DNA from: Deltaproteobacteria bacterium
Lineage (GTDB): Bacteria; Myxococcota; Myxococcia; Myxococcales; 40CM-4-68-19
Assembly (NCBI GenBank): GCA_025358085.1
Contig: JANYKT010000063.1
Coordinates: 1 to 64,000 of the forward strand
Direction: 5' to 3'
Length of the DNA: 64,000 nucleotides
The notes beneath the pieces were generated by a model. The model saw only the letters and a list, made by a program, of their open reading frames with translations, was not told the origin of the DNA and made no database searches. Below, one piece after another: positions 35,372-43,202 of the stretch (positions are counted from its first letter, which is position 1; the number at the start of each line of letters is the position of its first letter). The translations under genes were made by a program, and so were the position numbers.

Positions 35372-36649
35372 ATGGGACCCTTCTCCCGACGGACGATTCT
35401 GCAGGGCGGAGCGCTCGTTGCAGCGGGGTCTTTCCTGCCCGCCTTTGCGCGGCGCGCGCTGGGCGCGAGCGACGCCGCGGGACCGGGCCGGCGGAAAACG
35501 CTGGTGTTTCTCTTCCTCCGCGGCGCGCTCGACGGGCTCTTCGTGGTCGCGCCTACCGATGAACCGAGAGTCGCCACGCTGCGGCCGGCGCTCGCGCTGC
35601 CCCCGCCCAAGGGCGCGACCAAGACGACCCCGCCATCATTGCTCGATTTCAACGTGCCCGGCTTCGGGCTTCATCCGGCGCTCGAGCCGCTGCTGCCGCT
35701 GTGGCGTGAAGGATCGCTCGCGCTGGTGCACGCGGTCGGGTCGCCCGACAGCTCGCGTTCGCACTTCGACGCGCAGGATTACCTCGAGTTGGGAACCCCA
35801 GGGGTGAAGAGCACCCCCAGCGGGTGGCTCGCGCGCGCGCTCGGCAAAACCCAGCTGCAGAGCCGTTCCCCGCTCGACGCTGTAGCCGTCGCGGCGCGGT
35901 TGCCACGCAGCCTGCAGGGCGGTCCGGACGCGCTGGCATTTGCCAATCTCGACCAGCTGCGGCTGCGGCCCATGGCCGGCGCACCCGGGGGCCCGACCGG
36001 CCGCACGCAATCGCAAACGTCTTTCGAGGCGCTGTATCAGCACGCGCCCGAGGGCGCAGTCGCCACCAGTGGCAGGGAGGCTTTCGCCGCGCTCGAGATG
36101 CTGGAGAAAAAGCTCGGGCGTTCAGCGCCGCCGCCCTCAGCGGACTATCCGCGGAACCCCATCGCCAACTCGTTGCGACAGCTCGCCCAGCTGATCAAGG
36201 CAGACGTGGGGCTGCGCGTAGGCGTGGCCGATGCCGGCGGCTGGGACACGCACGCAGCGCAGCCGGGCGTGCTCAACAACAACCTGGGCCAGCTCGCGCA
36301 ATCGCTCGCTGCGTTTCACCAGGATCTCGGCGCACGGGCGGCGGACGTCGTGCTGGTCGCCGCCACCGAGTTCGGCCGGACCGTCCGCCAGAACGGCGCG
36401 AATGGCACCGACCACGGCCACGGCAGCGTGGCCTTCGTGCTCGGCGGCAACGTCAACGGCGGCAAGCTGCACGGCCGCTGGCCGGGCCTCGCCGACGACC
36501 AGCTCTACGAGGGCCGCGACCTCGCCGTCACCACCGACCTCCGCAGCGTCCTCGCCGCCGCCGCCGCCTCCCAGCTGGGGACACGCGACGTCCCGGCCCT
36601 TTTTCCCGGCTTCTCCGGCATCGCACTTCCAGACCTGATGCGCTCTTGA
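35372..36649 (+). CDS. DUF1501 family Tat-exported protein
   Basis: A 425-residue protein. The N-terminus MGPFSRRTILQGGALVAAG is a twin-arginine signal (SRRTIL). Family landmarks are KTLVFLFLRGALDGL, LLPLWREGSLALVHAVG, DAGGWDTHAAQ and ATEFGRTVRQNGANGTDHGHG, reminiscent of the alkaline-phosphatase/sulfatase superfamily metal site. The ATG at 35372 is preferred over ATG 35366 because the ribosome site GAGGAG is correctly spaced only for the former. It starts 2 bases after the DUF1800 stop, so the pair is one transcript. Confidence 0.88.
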   Translation: MGPFSRRTILQGGALVAAGSFLPAFARRALGASDAAGPGRRKTLVFLFLRGALDGLFVVAPTDEPRVATLRPALALPPPKGATKTTPPSLLDFNVPGFGLHPALEPLLPLWREGSLALVHAVGSPDSSRSHFDAQDYLELGTPGVKSTPSGWLARALGKTQLQSRSPLDAVAVAARLPRSLQGGPDALAFANLDQLRLRPMAGAPGGPTGRTQSQTSFEALYQHAPEGAVATSGREAFAALEMLEKKLGRSAPPPSADYPRNPIANSLRQLAQLIKADVGLRVGVADAGGWDTHAAQPGVLNNNLGQLAQSLAAFHQDLGARAADVVLVAATEFGRTVRQNGANGTDHGHGSVAFVLGGNVNGGKLHGRWPGLADDQLYEGRDLAVTTDLRSVLAAAAASQLGTRDVPALFPGFSGIALPDLMRS

Positions 36650-36789
36650 CCTTGCTTTTTGCCGGCTAATCCAGGCGAGCTCAAAGCCGCGCGCAGCACG
36701 ACCCCCACGCCTCCCGCGCCAGCGATTCATGCGGCAAGGGGCGCGCTTTAAGGAGTGTGAAGCGCGGATTTGAGTTAACCTCGGGCCCT

Positions 36790-37668
36790 ATGTGGATTGC
36801 TTTTTTGATCGCAGCCGCCGTCTCGGCCGAGCAGGCCAAACAACTGGTCCCGCGCGCCGATTTGTCCTCCCTCACCGACGCCCAGCGCGGCGTGTTCATG
36901 GAGGTAGCCGACGAAGTCTTCGGCTACGCAGGCTGTCAGGAGAAGCTGTCCAGGTGCCTCGCCGCAGGCGTCAAGGACGAGCACGCGCCGCGCGAGGCAG
37001 CGCTCGTCAAGCAGCTCGCCTCCGAGGGCAGCGTCCCCACCGCGACGATCGTGCAGATGGTCGAGCGCTATTACGACAGCTTCGAGCCGAAGAAGCGCGA
37101 GAAGCCGCGCACCGACAATTGCGCCATCCTGGGCGACCCCAAGGCGAAGATCACCATCGTCGAGTTTGCCGACTTCCAATGCCCTCACTGCGCGGTCTCG
37201 GCCAGGCCGCTCCACGACCTGGTCACTCAAACGGAGAAAGGCAAGGCGCGCCTCTGCTCCAAATATTTCCCCTGGCCGATGCACACGCGCGCGCGCATCG
37301 CGGCGGCCTGCGCCGAATATGCCCGCGCCCGCGGCAAGTTCTGGCAGTGGAGCGACACCGTCTTCGCGAACCAGGACGCGCTCGAGGACGAACAGCTGCG
37401 CGGCTATGCAAAAGACATCGGCCTCGACGGCGACGAGATGCTCAAGGAGGTCTTCGCTGGCAAATATGACTCCGTCGTCGAGAGTCACATCCGCGAGGGC
37501 ACCGCGCTCGGAATCGACTCGACCCCCACGCTTTACCTGAATGGCCGCCATTTCGAATTGCCGATTGCGCCCTTCTACCTGAAGCATTCAGTGGACGACG
37601 AGCTCGAGTGGCAGAAGCAGAAGGGCTTCGCCGGGTCCGCACAGAAACCGCGCGGACGAAAGAAGTAA
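36790..37668 (+). CDS. DsbA-like thiol oxidoreductase with N-terminal Cys-containing extension
   Basis: About 292 residues. The signal MWIAFLIAAAVSA is followed by a helical domain with YAGCQEKLSRCL, resembling the Cys module in front of some deltaproteobacterial thioredoxin-like proteins. The DsbA-family domain has ADFQCPHCAVSA (active CPHC) and the cis-Pro segment IDSTPTLYLNG. It should form or isomerise disulfides in the periplasm. ATG 36790 is chosen for the signal peptide; a GTG at 36757 lies upstream. It opens a four-gene run with 1-4 base overlaps. Confidence 0.85.
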   Translation: MWIAFLIAAAVSAEQAKQLVPRADLSSLTDAQRGVFMEVADEVFGYAGCQEKLSRCLAAGVKDEHAPREAALVKQLASEGSVPTATIVQMVERYYDSFEPKKREKPRTDNCAILGDPKAKITIVEFADFQCPHCAVSARPLHDLVTQTEKGKARLCSKYFPWPMHTRARIAAACAEYARARGKFWQWSDTVFANQDALEDEQLRGYAKDIGLDGDEMLKEVFAGKYDSVVESHIREGTALGIDSTPTLYLNGRHFELPIAPFYLKHSVDDELEWQKQKGFAGSAQKPRGRKK

Positions 37669-38090
37669 TGGCGCGGCGCCACTGGCTGCTCAAGACCGAG
37701 CCCGGCTCCTTCTCCTGGGACGACCTCGCGAAGGCCAGGGTCACCGGCTGGGATGGAGTGCGCAATTACCAGGCGCGCAACCTGATGCGCGACGAGATGA
37801 ACAAGGGCGACCTCGTGCTCTTCTATCACTCGAACGCTGACCCGAGCGCCGCGGTCGGCGTCGCGCGGGTGGTCCGCAAAGGTTACCCCGAGGCCGAGGA
37901 GCCGACCTGGTCGCAGGTCGACATCGCGCCGGTTCGCAAGCTCAAGCACCCGGTCTCGCTGGAGCGAATGAAGGTGACCCCGGGCCTCGAAGGAATGCCC
38001 CTCTTGCGCAAGGGCAACCGTTTGAGTGTCCAGTCGGTCTCGAAAGAAGAGTTCGAGTTGGTCTTGAAATTGGGCAACGCAAAGGAATGA
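37668..38090 (+). CDS. EVE domain protein
   Basis: A 140-residue EVE/PUA-like domain: HWLLKTEPGSFSWDDLAK, then GVRNYQARNLMRDEMNKGDLVLFYHSN. EVE domains recognise modified cytosines or other modified bases in DNA or RNA. The ATG overlaps the stop of the DsbA-like gene by one base (TAATG), and its stop overlaps the next ATG, so it is embedded in an envelope-related operon. A cytoplasmic nucleic-acid reader in this setting is unexpected. Confidence 0.92.
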   Translation: MARRHWLLKTEPGSFSWDDLAKARVTGWDGVRNYQARNLMRDEMNKGDLVLFYHSNADPSAAVGVARVVRKGYPEAEEPTWSQVDIAPVRKLKHPVSLERMKVTPGLEGMPLLRKGNRLSVQSVSKEEFELVLKLGNAKE

Positions 38091-39469
38091 AGCAGCTGCG
38101 CACGCCGATGTTCCTCGCCGCGCTGGGCGCGGTCTGTATGGGCATCGCTTTGCAAATCAGCGCCGGTATGTTCCAGCCGGTTGCCCTGGCGCTCGCGACG
38201 CTCACGTCGGCGCTGGCCATCTGGGCCGCGGTATCCCAGGGCCGGACGGGGCCATCGCTCCCCGCCGAGATGGTGCTGGGCCTGGGGTTCCTCCACGGCA
38301 TCTATTGCCATCTATTCGAGTTGCCGACGTTCTATGCGAACCCCCAGCGCCTGCAGGGTTTCCGCGGCCTGGCGCTGATGACGTTGGTCTTCGGCTCGGC
38401 CTATCTCTGCCTGCACCTGCGCGGCTCGCTGCAGAAAGCGCGCTTCAATGCCGTACTCGCCTGCTTCATCGCCATGGGCATTGTGATCATCCAGGTTTCG
38501 CCCGCCCCCCGCATCGACGTCTGGCTCTTCCAGCAGCTCGGCGCCAAAGCACTTTGGCGCGGCTTCAGCCCCTATTCAATCTCGTATCCCGACCTTTATG
38601 TACGTGGCGGCGAGACGCTGAAGATGTACGGGCCCGGTGTGGTCCACGATCATCGCATCTTCATGTATCCGTATCCGCCGCTGACGGCGCTCCTGGCCGC
38701 GCCCGCTTGGAAAATGTTTGGCGACGTGCGCTACGCCAGCCTCGCCGCGCTGGCAGTGGGGGGCTGGGCCGTTGGCCGGCTCGGGGGAGTCACCGGCGAG
38801 ATCGCGGCGCTCTTCCTGCTCTTCCAGGGACGCAGCTTCTTCGTGCTGGAGCAGGCCTGGACCGAGACGCTGGTGCTCGCGGCCTTCGCAGTGACGGCGC
38901 TCCTGATCGCGCGTCCACCCAAAAGGGTGCCGCAGTGGCTCGCGGTCGGGCTCGCCGCCGGAATGCTTGCGGCAAGCAAGCAATATTCGCCGCTGCTCCT
39001 GCTCCCGCTCGCGCTCGCCCTTCCGCGCACACAGCGGCAGCGAGCCGCGCTGGTGGCGCTCGCGCTGCTCGCTGCCACCGTCTTGCCCTTCCTCCTGCAG
39101 GACCCGGCAGGCCTCTACCGCGGCGTGGTCAAACTGCAGTTCATGCAGCCGCTGCGCACCGACTCGCTCTCGCTTCTGGCGCTTTACGCGCGCAACTTCG
39201 GCGCCCCTTCATTTGGCGCGGCGCCCGCCTTCATCGCTGCCGCGGCGGTGCTGGTGTTGACGCTGCGTGGAACAGTCACCCTCGCCCAGGCCGCCACGAG
39301 CGCCGCCGCCGCGTGGCTCTTGCTGGTGCTGCTCAACAAGCAGGCTTTCTGCAATTATGATTTTCTTGGAATCGGCCTCTTGTGCGTGGCCATCGCTGCC
39401 CGCGCCCACGCCAAGACCGCTTCCGAGCCCGAAACCACCCAGATTCAACTGCCGCGGGAGACCGCATGA
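38087..39469 (+). CDS. Polytopic membrane glycosyltransferase (GT87-like)
   Basis: A 460-residue membrane protein with about 10-12 helices. The loop after helix 4 or 5 carries PAPRIDVWLFQQLGAKALWRG, matching the acidic Dx site of polyprenol-phosphate-dependent transferases such as GT87, then MYPYPPLTALLAAPAW. The family uses polyprenol-linked sugars on the outer side of the membrane. GT2 is encoded next with a 4-base overlap, which suggests the GT2 product makes the polyprenol-phosphate sugar it uses. The start is ATG 38087 with AAAGGA just upstream. Confidence 0.75.
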   Translation: MKQLRTPMFLAALGAVCMGIALQISAGMFQPVALALATLTSALAIWAAVSQGRTGPSLPAEMVLGLGFLHGIYCHLFELPTFYANPQRLQGFRGLALMTLVFGSAYLCLHLRGSLQKARFNAVLACFIAMGIVIIQVSPAPRIDVWLFQQLGAKALWRGFSPYSISYPDLYVRGGETLKMYGPGVVHDHRIFMYPYPPLTALLAAPAWKMFGDVRYASLAALAVGGWAVGRLGGVTGEIAALFLLFQGRSFFVLEQAWTETLVLAAFAVTALLIARPPKRVPQWLAVGLAAGMLAASKQYSPLLLLPLALALPRTQRQRAALVALALLAATVLPFLLQDPAGLYRGVVKLQFMQPLRTDSLSLLALYARNFGAPSFGAAPAFIAAAAVLVLTLRGTVTLAQAATSAAAAWLLLVLLNKQAFCNYDFLGIGLLCVAIAARAHAKTASEPETTQIQLPRETA

Positions 39470-40275
39470 TTGGCAAGCTGCGCGTCTGCGTCGTGATGCC
39501 GGCTTACAACGCCGGGAGGACCTTGCGCCGCACGGTGGCCGAGATCGATCGCCTGCTCGTGGACGACCTCATCCTGGTGGACGACCGCTCTTCGGATCAG
39601 ACCGTCGAGGTGGCCCGCGAGTTGGGCCTGCACACCATCGTGCACGAGAAGAACCGCGGCTATGGCGGCAACCAGAAGACCTGCTACACCGAGGCGCTCG
39701 CCCGCGGCGCCGATATCGTGGTGATGCTTCACCCTGACTATCAATATTCTCCCTTGCTGCTGCCGGCGATGGCCGCAATGATCTCCTCCGGCCACTTCGA
39801 CGCAGTGCTGGGCTCGCGCATCCTCGGCGTCGGCGCTCTGGCGGGCGGCATGCCGCTGTGGAAATACGTTGCCAATCGTGTCCTCACCGCGATCGAGAAT
39901 GGTTTGATTGGATACAAGCTGGCCGAATACCACACTGGATATCGCGCCTTCTCGCGGCGGTTGTTGCAGACCTTGCCGCTGGAGGAGAACAGCGACGACT
40001 TCGTCTTCGACAATCAAATGCTCGCACAAGCCATCTGGTTCGGCTTTCATATCGGCGAGATCAGCTGTCCTGCGCGCTATTTCGCCGACGCCTCGTCGCT
40101 CAATTTCAGTCGCAGCGTCAGGTATGGGCTGGGCGTCCTCGGGACTGCGTTGCAATACCGCGCGGCGCGGTTCGGATTCAACAGCTCGCCGCGCTTCGCG
40201 GAGACCGGCCGCAAGCTCCCGCCCAAGCTGCCAAAGACCGTGCCGCCGCCGAAGACCGTGCCGCCGCCGAAATAG
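39466..40275 (+). CDS. Glycosyltransferase family 2, polyprenol-phosphate sugar synthase-like
   Basis: A 269-residue GT2 enzyme: VCVVMPAYNAGRTL, DDLILVDDRSSDQT (nucleotide-sugar site), KNRGYGGNQKTCY and VVMLHPDYQYSP with the metal-binding acidic pair. It resembles dolichyl-phosphate mannose or glucose synthases without C-terminal membrane helices. It overlaps the GT87-like gene by 4 bases. The last 13 residues are a tandem duplication, KTVPPP twice, from an 18-bp repeat. Confidence 0.88.
   Translation: MIGKLRVCVVMPAYNAGRTLRRTVAEIDRLLVDDLILVDDRSSDQTVEVARELGLHTIVHEKNRGYGGNQKTCYTEALARGADIVVMLHPDYQYSPLLLPAMAAMISSGHFDAVLGSRILGVGALAGGMPLWKYVANRVLTAIENGLIGYKLAEYHTGYRAFSRRLLQTLPLEENSDDFVFDNQMLAQAIWFGFHIGEISCPARYFADASSLNFSRSVRYGLGVLGTALQYRAARFGFNSSPRFAETGRKLPPKLPKTVPPPKTVPPPK
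40234..40269 (+). repeat. 18-bp tandem duplication at the 3' end of the GT2 gene
   Basis: Two exact copies of an 18-bp unit (40234-40251 and 40252-40269) encode KTVPPP twice at the C-terminus. The copies are identical, so the duplication looks recent. The effect on the enzyme is probably small because it lies beyond the catalytic domain. Confidence 0.8.
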
Positions 40276-40279
40276 AACT

Positions 40280-41173
40280 TCAGGCGATCAGCTCGCGATA
40301 GAGCGCCGGGTCGACGTTGCCCCCGCTCACCACGCAGCAGACGCGGCGCCCGCGAAAGCGCTCCGGCTCGCAGAGCAGCGCCGCGAGGCCAAGCGCGCCG
40401 GTTGGCTCGGCCTTGAGATTGGCGAGCCCGAAGAGCAGCCGCACCGCTTCGCGGATGGCGTCCTCCGGCACCTCGACGATTCCAGCGAGTCCCTCCTGCA
40501 GCACCGCCCAGTTGCGTACGCCCAGGCTGACTGTCCGCGCGCCGTCGGCCAGCGTCTGCGGCTCGCGCAGATTGGCCACGACCCGCCCTTCGCGCAGGGA
40601 GCGCGCGGCGTCGTTCGCGAGCAGCGGCTCGGCGCCCACCACCCGCGCCCGCGAGCCAGCACGCCGCAGCCCCGTGACCAGGCCCGCCGTCAGCCCGCCG
40701 CCACCGACCGGGGCGACGACGTCGTCCAGCGCGAGCGAGGCGAGCTCCGCTCCGAGCGAGCTGTTCCCTTCGATGACCAGCGCGTCGTCGTAGGCGCTCG
40801 CCACATAGGCTTCCGGATCCGCGGCGGCCAGCTGGCGGACCCGCTCGGCGCGGCTGACCTGCGAAGTGTCGATGAGCTCGACCGTGCCTCCGAAGGCGCG
40901 CACCGCATCGATTTTCACCTGCGCCGACGTCGCCGGCATCACCACGGTGCAGCCCTTGCCGGCGAGCGCGCAGGCATACGCCAGTGCTTGTCCAAAGTTG
41001 CCGGAGCTGGCCGTCAGCACGCGCGGGTGCGGCACGGTCCCGGCCACGCGGGAGGCGGCGCGGAACTTGAAGCTGCCGGTGTATTGGAAAGTTTCGCTCG
41101 CGAGCAGAAGATCCGCGCCGACGCGCAGCGAGAGGCGCGGCGCGACGATCAAGGCAGTCTTGCGCGGCTCCAT
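40280..41173 (-). CDS. PLP-dependent threonine/serine dehydratase-like enzyme
   Basis: A 297-residue fold-type II PLP enzyme. The cofactor lysine is in TGSFKFRAA, the substrate loop is [11 protein letters not shown], and the phosphate-binding glycine loop is [11 protein letters not shown]. It resembles the catalytic part of threonine dehydratase or serine racemase without a regulatory ACT domain. The likely reaction is deamination of Thr or Ser to the 2-oxo acid. The C-terminal [10 protein letters not shown] is typical of the family. It converges on the GT2 gene with a 4-base gap. Confidence 0.88.
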   Translation of the reverse strand: MEPRKTALIVAPRLSLRVGADLLLASETFQYTGSFKFRAASRVAGTVPHPRVLTASSGNFGQALAYACALAGKGCTVVMPATSAQVKIDAVRAFGGTVELIDTSQVSRAERVRQLAAADPEAYVASAYDDALVIEGNSSLGAELASLALDDVVAPVGGGGLTAGLVTGLRRAGSRARVVGAEPLLANDAARSLREGRVVANLREPQTLADGARTVSLGVRNWAVLQEGLAGIVEVPEDAIREAVRLLFGLANLKAEPTGALGLAALLCEPERFRGRRVCCVVSGGNVDPALYRELIA

Positions 41174-41212
41174 ACCTTGCAGTCTACCGCTCCCGGCGAG
41201 GACCTGAACTTC

Positions 41213-41241
41213 TTGACGTGGCGCAGGCGTCGGGCTACGGG
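41213..41241 (+). promoter_or_regulatory. Possible sigma70 promoter for tRNA-Arg
   Basis: TTGACG at 41213-41218 and TACGGG at 41236-41241 have the ideal 17-base spacing. Transcription would begin about 3-8 bases before the tRNA. The -10 element is weak, and nothing better is nearby. Confidence 0.35.
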
Positions 41242-41250
41242 GACGGCCAC

Positions 41251-41327
41251 GCGCCCGTAGCTCAGATGGATAGAGCGTTGGCCTCCGAAGCCAAAGGCCG
41301 CTGGTTCGAATCCAGCCGGGCGCACCA
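41251..41327 (+). tRNA. tRNA-Arg (anticodon CCG), CCA encoded
   Basis: A complete cloverleaf can be folded: acceptor GCGCCCG pairs with CGGGCGC, D-arm GCTC/GAGC, anticodon stem TTGGC/GCCAA with loop CTCCGAA (anticodon CCG, reading CGG), T-arm GCTGG/CCAGC with TTCGAAT. The 3' CCA is encoded. It is 77 nt long and has no intron. No integrase or attachment-site duplication is seen beside it. Confidence 0.97.
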
Positions 41328-41348
41328 TTTACCCTCTCATCAGGGGTT

Positions 41349-43130
41349 CTAAGGCGACACCAGCGCGCGGATGTGGCGCAGCGAGGGTGAGCCGAACGAC
41401 AGCAGCTTGTCGTGATAGGCGCGCTCGCTGAAGTCGGGCGATTTTTCCACCCGCGCGCGCAGCTTCAGCAGCTCCGAGAAGCCGTAATAGTAGGTGGTCA
41501 ATTGCGCGCTGGAAAGCCGCGCGCGGCGCCACTTGCCGGTCGCCTCTCCCTCTTCCTGGAAGGCGTCTCCCATCATCAGTGCCAGTGCCTCTTTCTCGGT
41601 CATGGTGCCTGCGTGAATGTCGTGATCAAGGATGGCGTTGGCCGCCGTCCGCAGGATCATCTTCTGGCGCAACAGCCGCACGCGCGCGCCGCCGAAGCCG
41701 GTCTTTGCCATCAACCATTCTCCATAGACTGCCCACCCTTCAATGAAAGGTCCGCTGCCGAGCAGGGAGCGCACGTCGGACTTGAATTGATTCGAATGCA
41801 TCAGTTGCAGGAAATGTCCGGGCATCGCCTCGTGGACGATGAGGTCCTCGAGCATGCTGTTGTTGTACTCGCGGTAAAACGATTGCTTGCGCTCGGCGTT
41901 CCAGTCCGACGGCGTGGGCGAGATGGCGACGAAGGTCTCCTGCTTCTTTTCCAACGGCCCCGAGGAGTCGCAGTACGCCACCGCCACGCCGCGCCGGTAC
42001 TCGGGCATCTCGATCACCTGGCAGGGCTGCTCGGGCACCGAGACGAGGTCGTGCGCGCGGACGAAGGCGGTGGCCTCATCGAGGTCGCGCGCGGCCTGCT
42101 GCACGATGGTGGCGTTGTCCGGCCGATCGGCCGCGAGCGCATCCAGCACTTTGCGGATCAGCGCTTTTTTTTCGGCCGGCGTGCTCGCCGCGGGCAGCTT
42201 CTCTTTCGGAAGCACCTGCGGCCACAGCTCCGTCGAGGTCACCAACATCTCCTCGTGAGTGCGCTCGATCAGCGCCCGCGCACCCTGCGCGATGGAGTCG
42301 ATGTCCACCGCTTGATCGTCGAGAGCGAAGCGCAGCTTCTTCTCGAACAGCGCGCGTCCGGCGCGAAAGTCTCCGGTGCTGCGCGGCAGCAGATCCTTCT
42401 CGAGAAAGATCTGGAAGTCCGAAAGGGCAGTGGCCGCCTGCGTCGCCGCGGCGGTGAGGTCCGCGGCAAGCAAAGGCTCCTGCCCGATCTCTTTGCCGAG
42501 GCCGCCGTCGCAGAGATGAATGAGCCCGCGATTCTGCTCGATGGCCGTCTCGGTATAGACGCGGGGAGGGTGCGCGAGCCGCAGCTTTGCGGCCGCGACG
42601 ATCTGCGGGACGCCGCGCAGGCGCGACAGAAGGCTGCGCATGCGTTCTGCATGCGGCGCGAAGCTGCGCGTGATGAGCGGGTCGAGGCCGGAGCCGATCA
42701 GCCCCGTGTAGGAGAGCGGGTTGTTTTCGGCGGGCTTGAGTTCGTCGAGTGCAAAAAGCTCCTCGCGCAGCTTGCTGTCGAGCATCTGCGCGTCGATGGA
42801 GTTCTGCTGCGAAAGTCCGGCGGCCGGAATCGCGCGCAGTTCGGTCCCGGTCTTGTCGATGAACGCGCGCGTGGCCGCCTCGCCGTCGATCGACAATTCG
42901 GGCCAGTTGCCGTCGTAGGCGTGCTCGCCGATCGACGTTGCGTGCGTCGGGTTGCGGCGCAAGTATTCGCTGATGAAGCGCGCGGCCAGCTTCTGAAAGG
43001 CGTCGTCGCCCGCCGGTTGCTGCGCCAGCGGTGCAACGGGACTTTCGGGCGTCCGGCCCGAAAGACCCGCGGGCGCGGCGCAGGAGAAGGCGACAACGAC
43101 GGCCGGCAGGGAGCGCAGCGAGAGCTTCAT
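41349..43130 (-). CDS. DUF885 family putative metallopeptidase lipoprotein
   Basis: About 593 residues from ATG 43130, chosen because MKLSLRSLPAVVVAFSC is a plausible lipoprotein signal; an upstream extension lacks similarity. DUF885 proteins are large helical exported proteins related to zinc peptidases. The conserved block IVHEAMPGHFLQLMHSNQF contains an HExxxGH site, and GSGPFIEGWAVYGEWLM follows as in the family. It probably cleaves peptides in the periplasm; activity is not shown for this branch. It ends 21 bases from the tRNA gene. Confidence 0.85.
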   Translation of the reverse strand: MKLSLRSLPAVVVAFSCAAPAGLSGRTPESPVAPLAQQPAGDDAFQKLAARFISEYLRRNPTHATSIGEHAYDGNWPELSIDGEAATRAFIDKTGTELRAIPAAGLSQQNSIDAQMLDSKLREELFALDELKPAENNPLSYTGLIGSGLDPLITRSFAPHAERMRSLLSRLRGVPQIVAAAKLRLAHPPRVYTETAIEQNRGLIHLCDGGLGKEIGQEPLLAADLTAAATQAATALSDFQIFLEKDLLPRSTGDFRAGRALFEKKLRFALDDQAVDIDSIAQGARALIERTHEEMLVTSTELWPQVLPKEKLPAASTPAEKKALIRKVLDALAADRPDNATIVQQAARDLDEATAFVRAHDLVSVPEQPCQVIEMPEYRRGVAVAYCDSSGPLEKKQETFVAISPTPSDWNAERKQSFYREYNNSMLEDLIVHEAMPGHFLQLMHSNQFKSDVRSLLGSGPFIEGWAVYGEWLMAKTGFGGARVRLLRQKMILRTAANAILDHDIHAGTMTEKEALALMMGDAFQEEGEATGKWRRARLSSAQLTTYYYGFSELLKLRARVEKSPDFSERAYHDKLLSFGSPSLRHIRALVSP

Positions 43131-43202
43131 GCGGCCCTTGTATCCGAGCCGGAGGGACCCTGCAGCGCGGGCTTCCATCTGCGGCGATGCGCGCACTGGT
43201 TT

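Noticed and set aside
36577-36592. CTGGGGACAC match in the DUF1501 gene to the REP-like arm
   Set aside because: Only 10 bases match and no inverted partner exists; it encodes ordinary residues.
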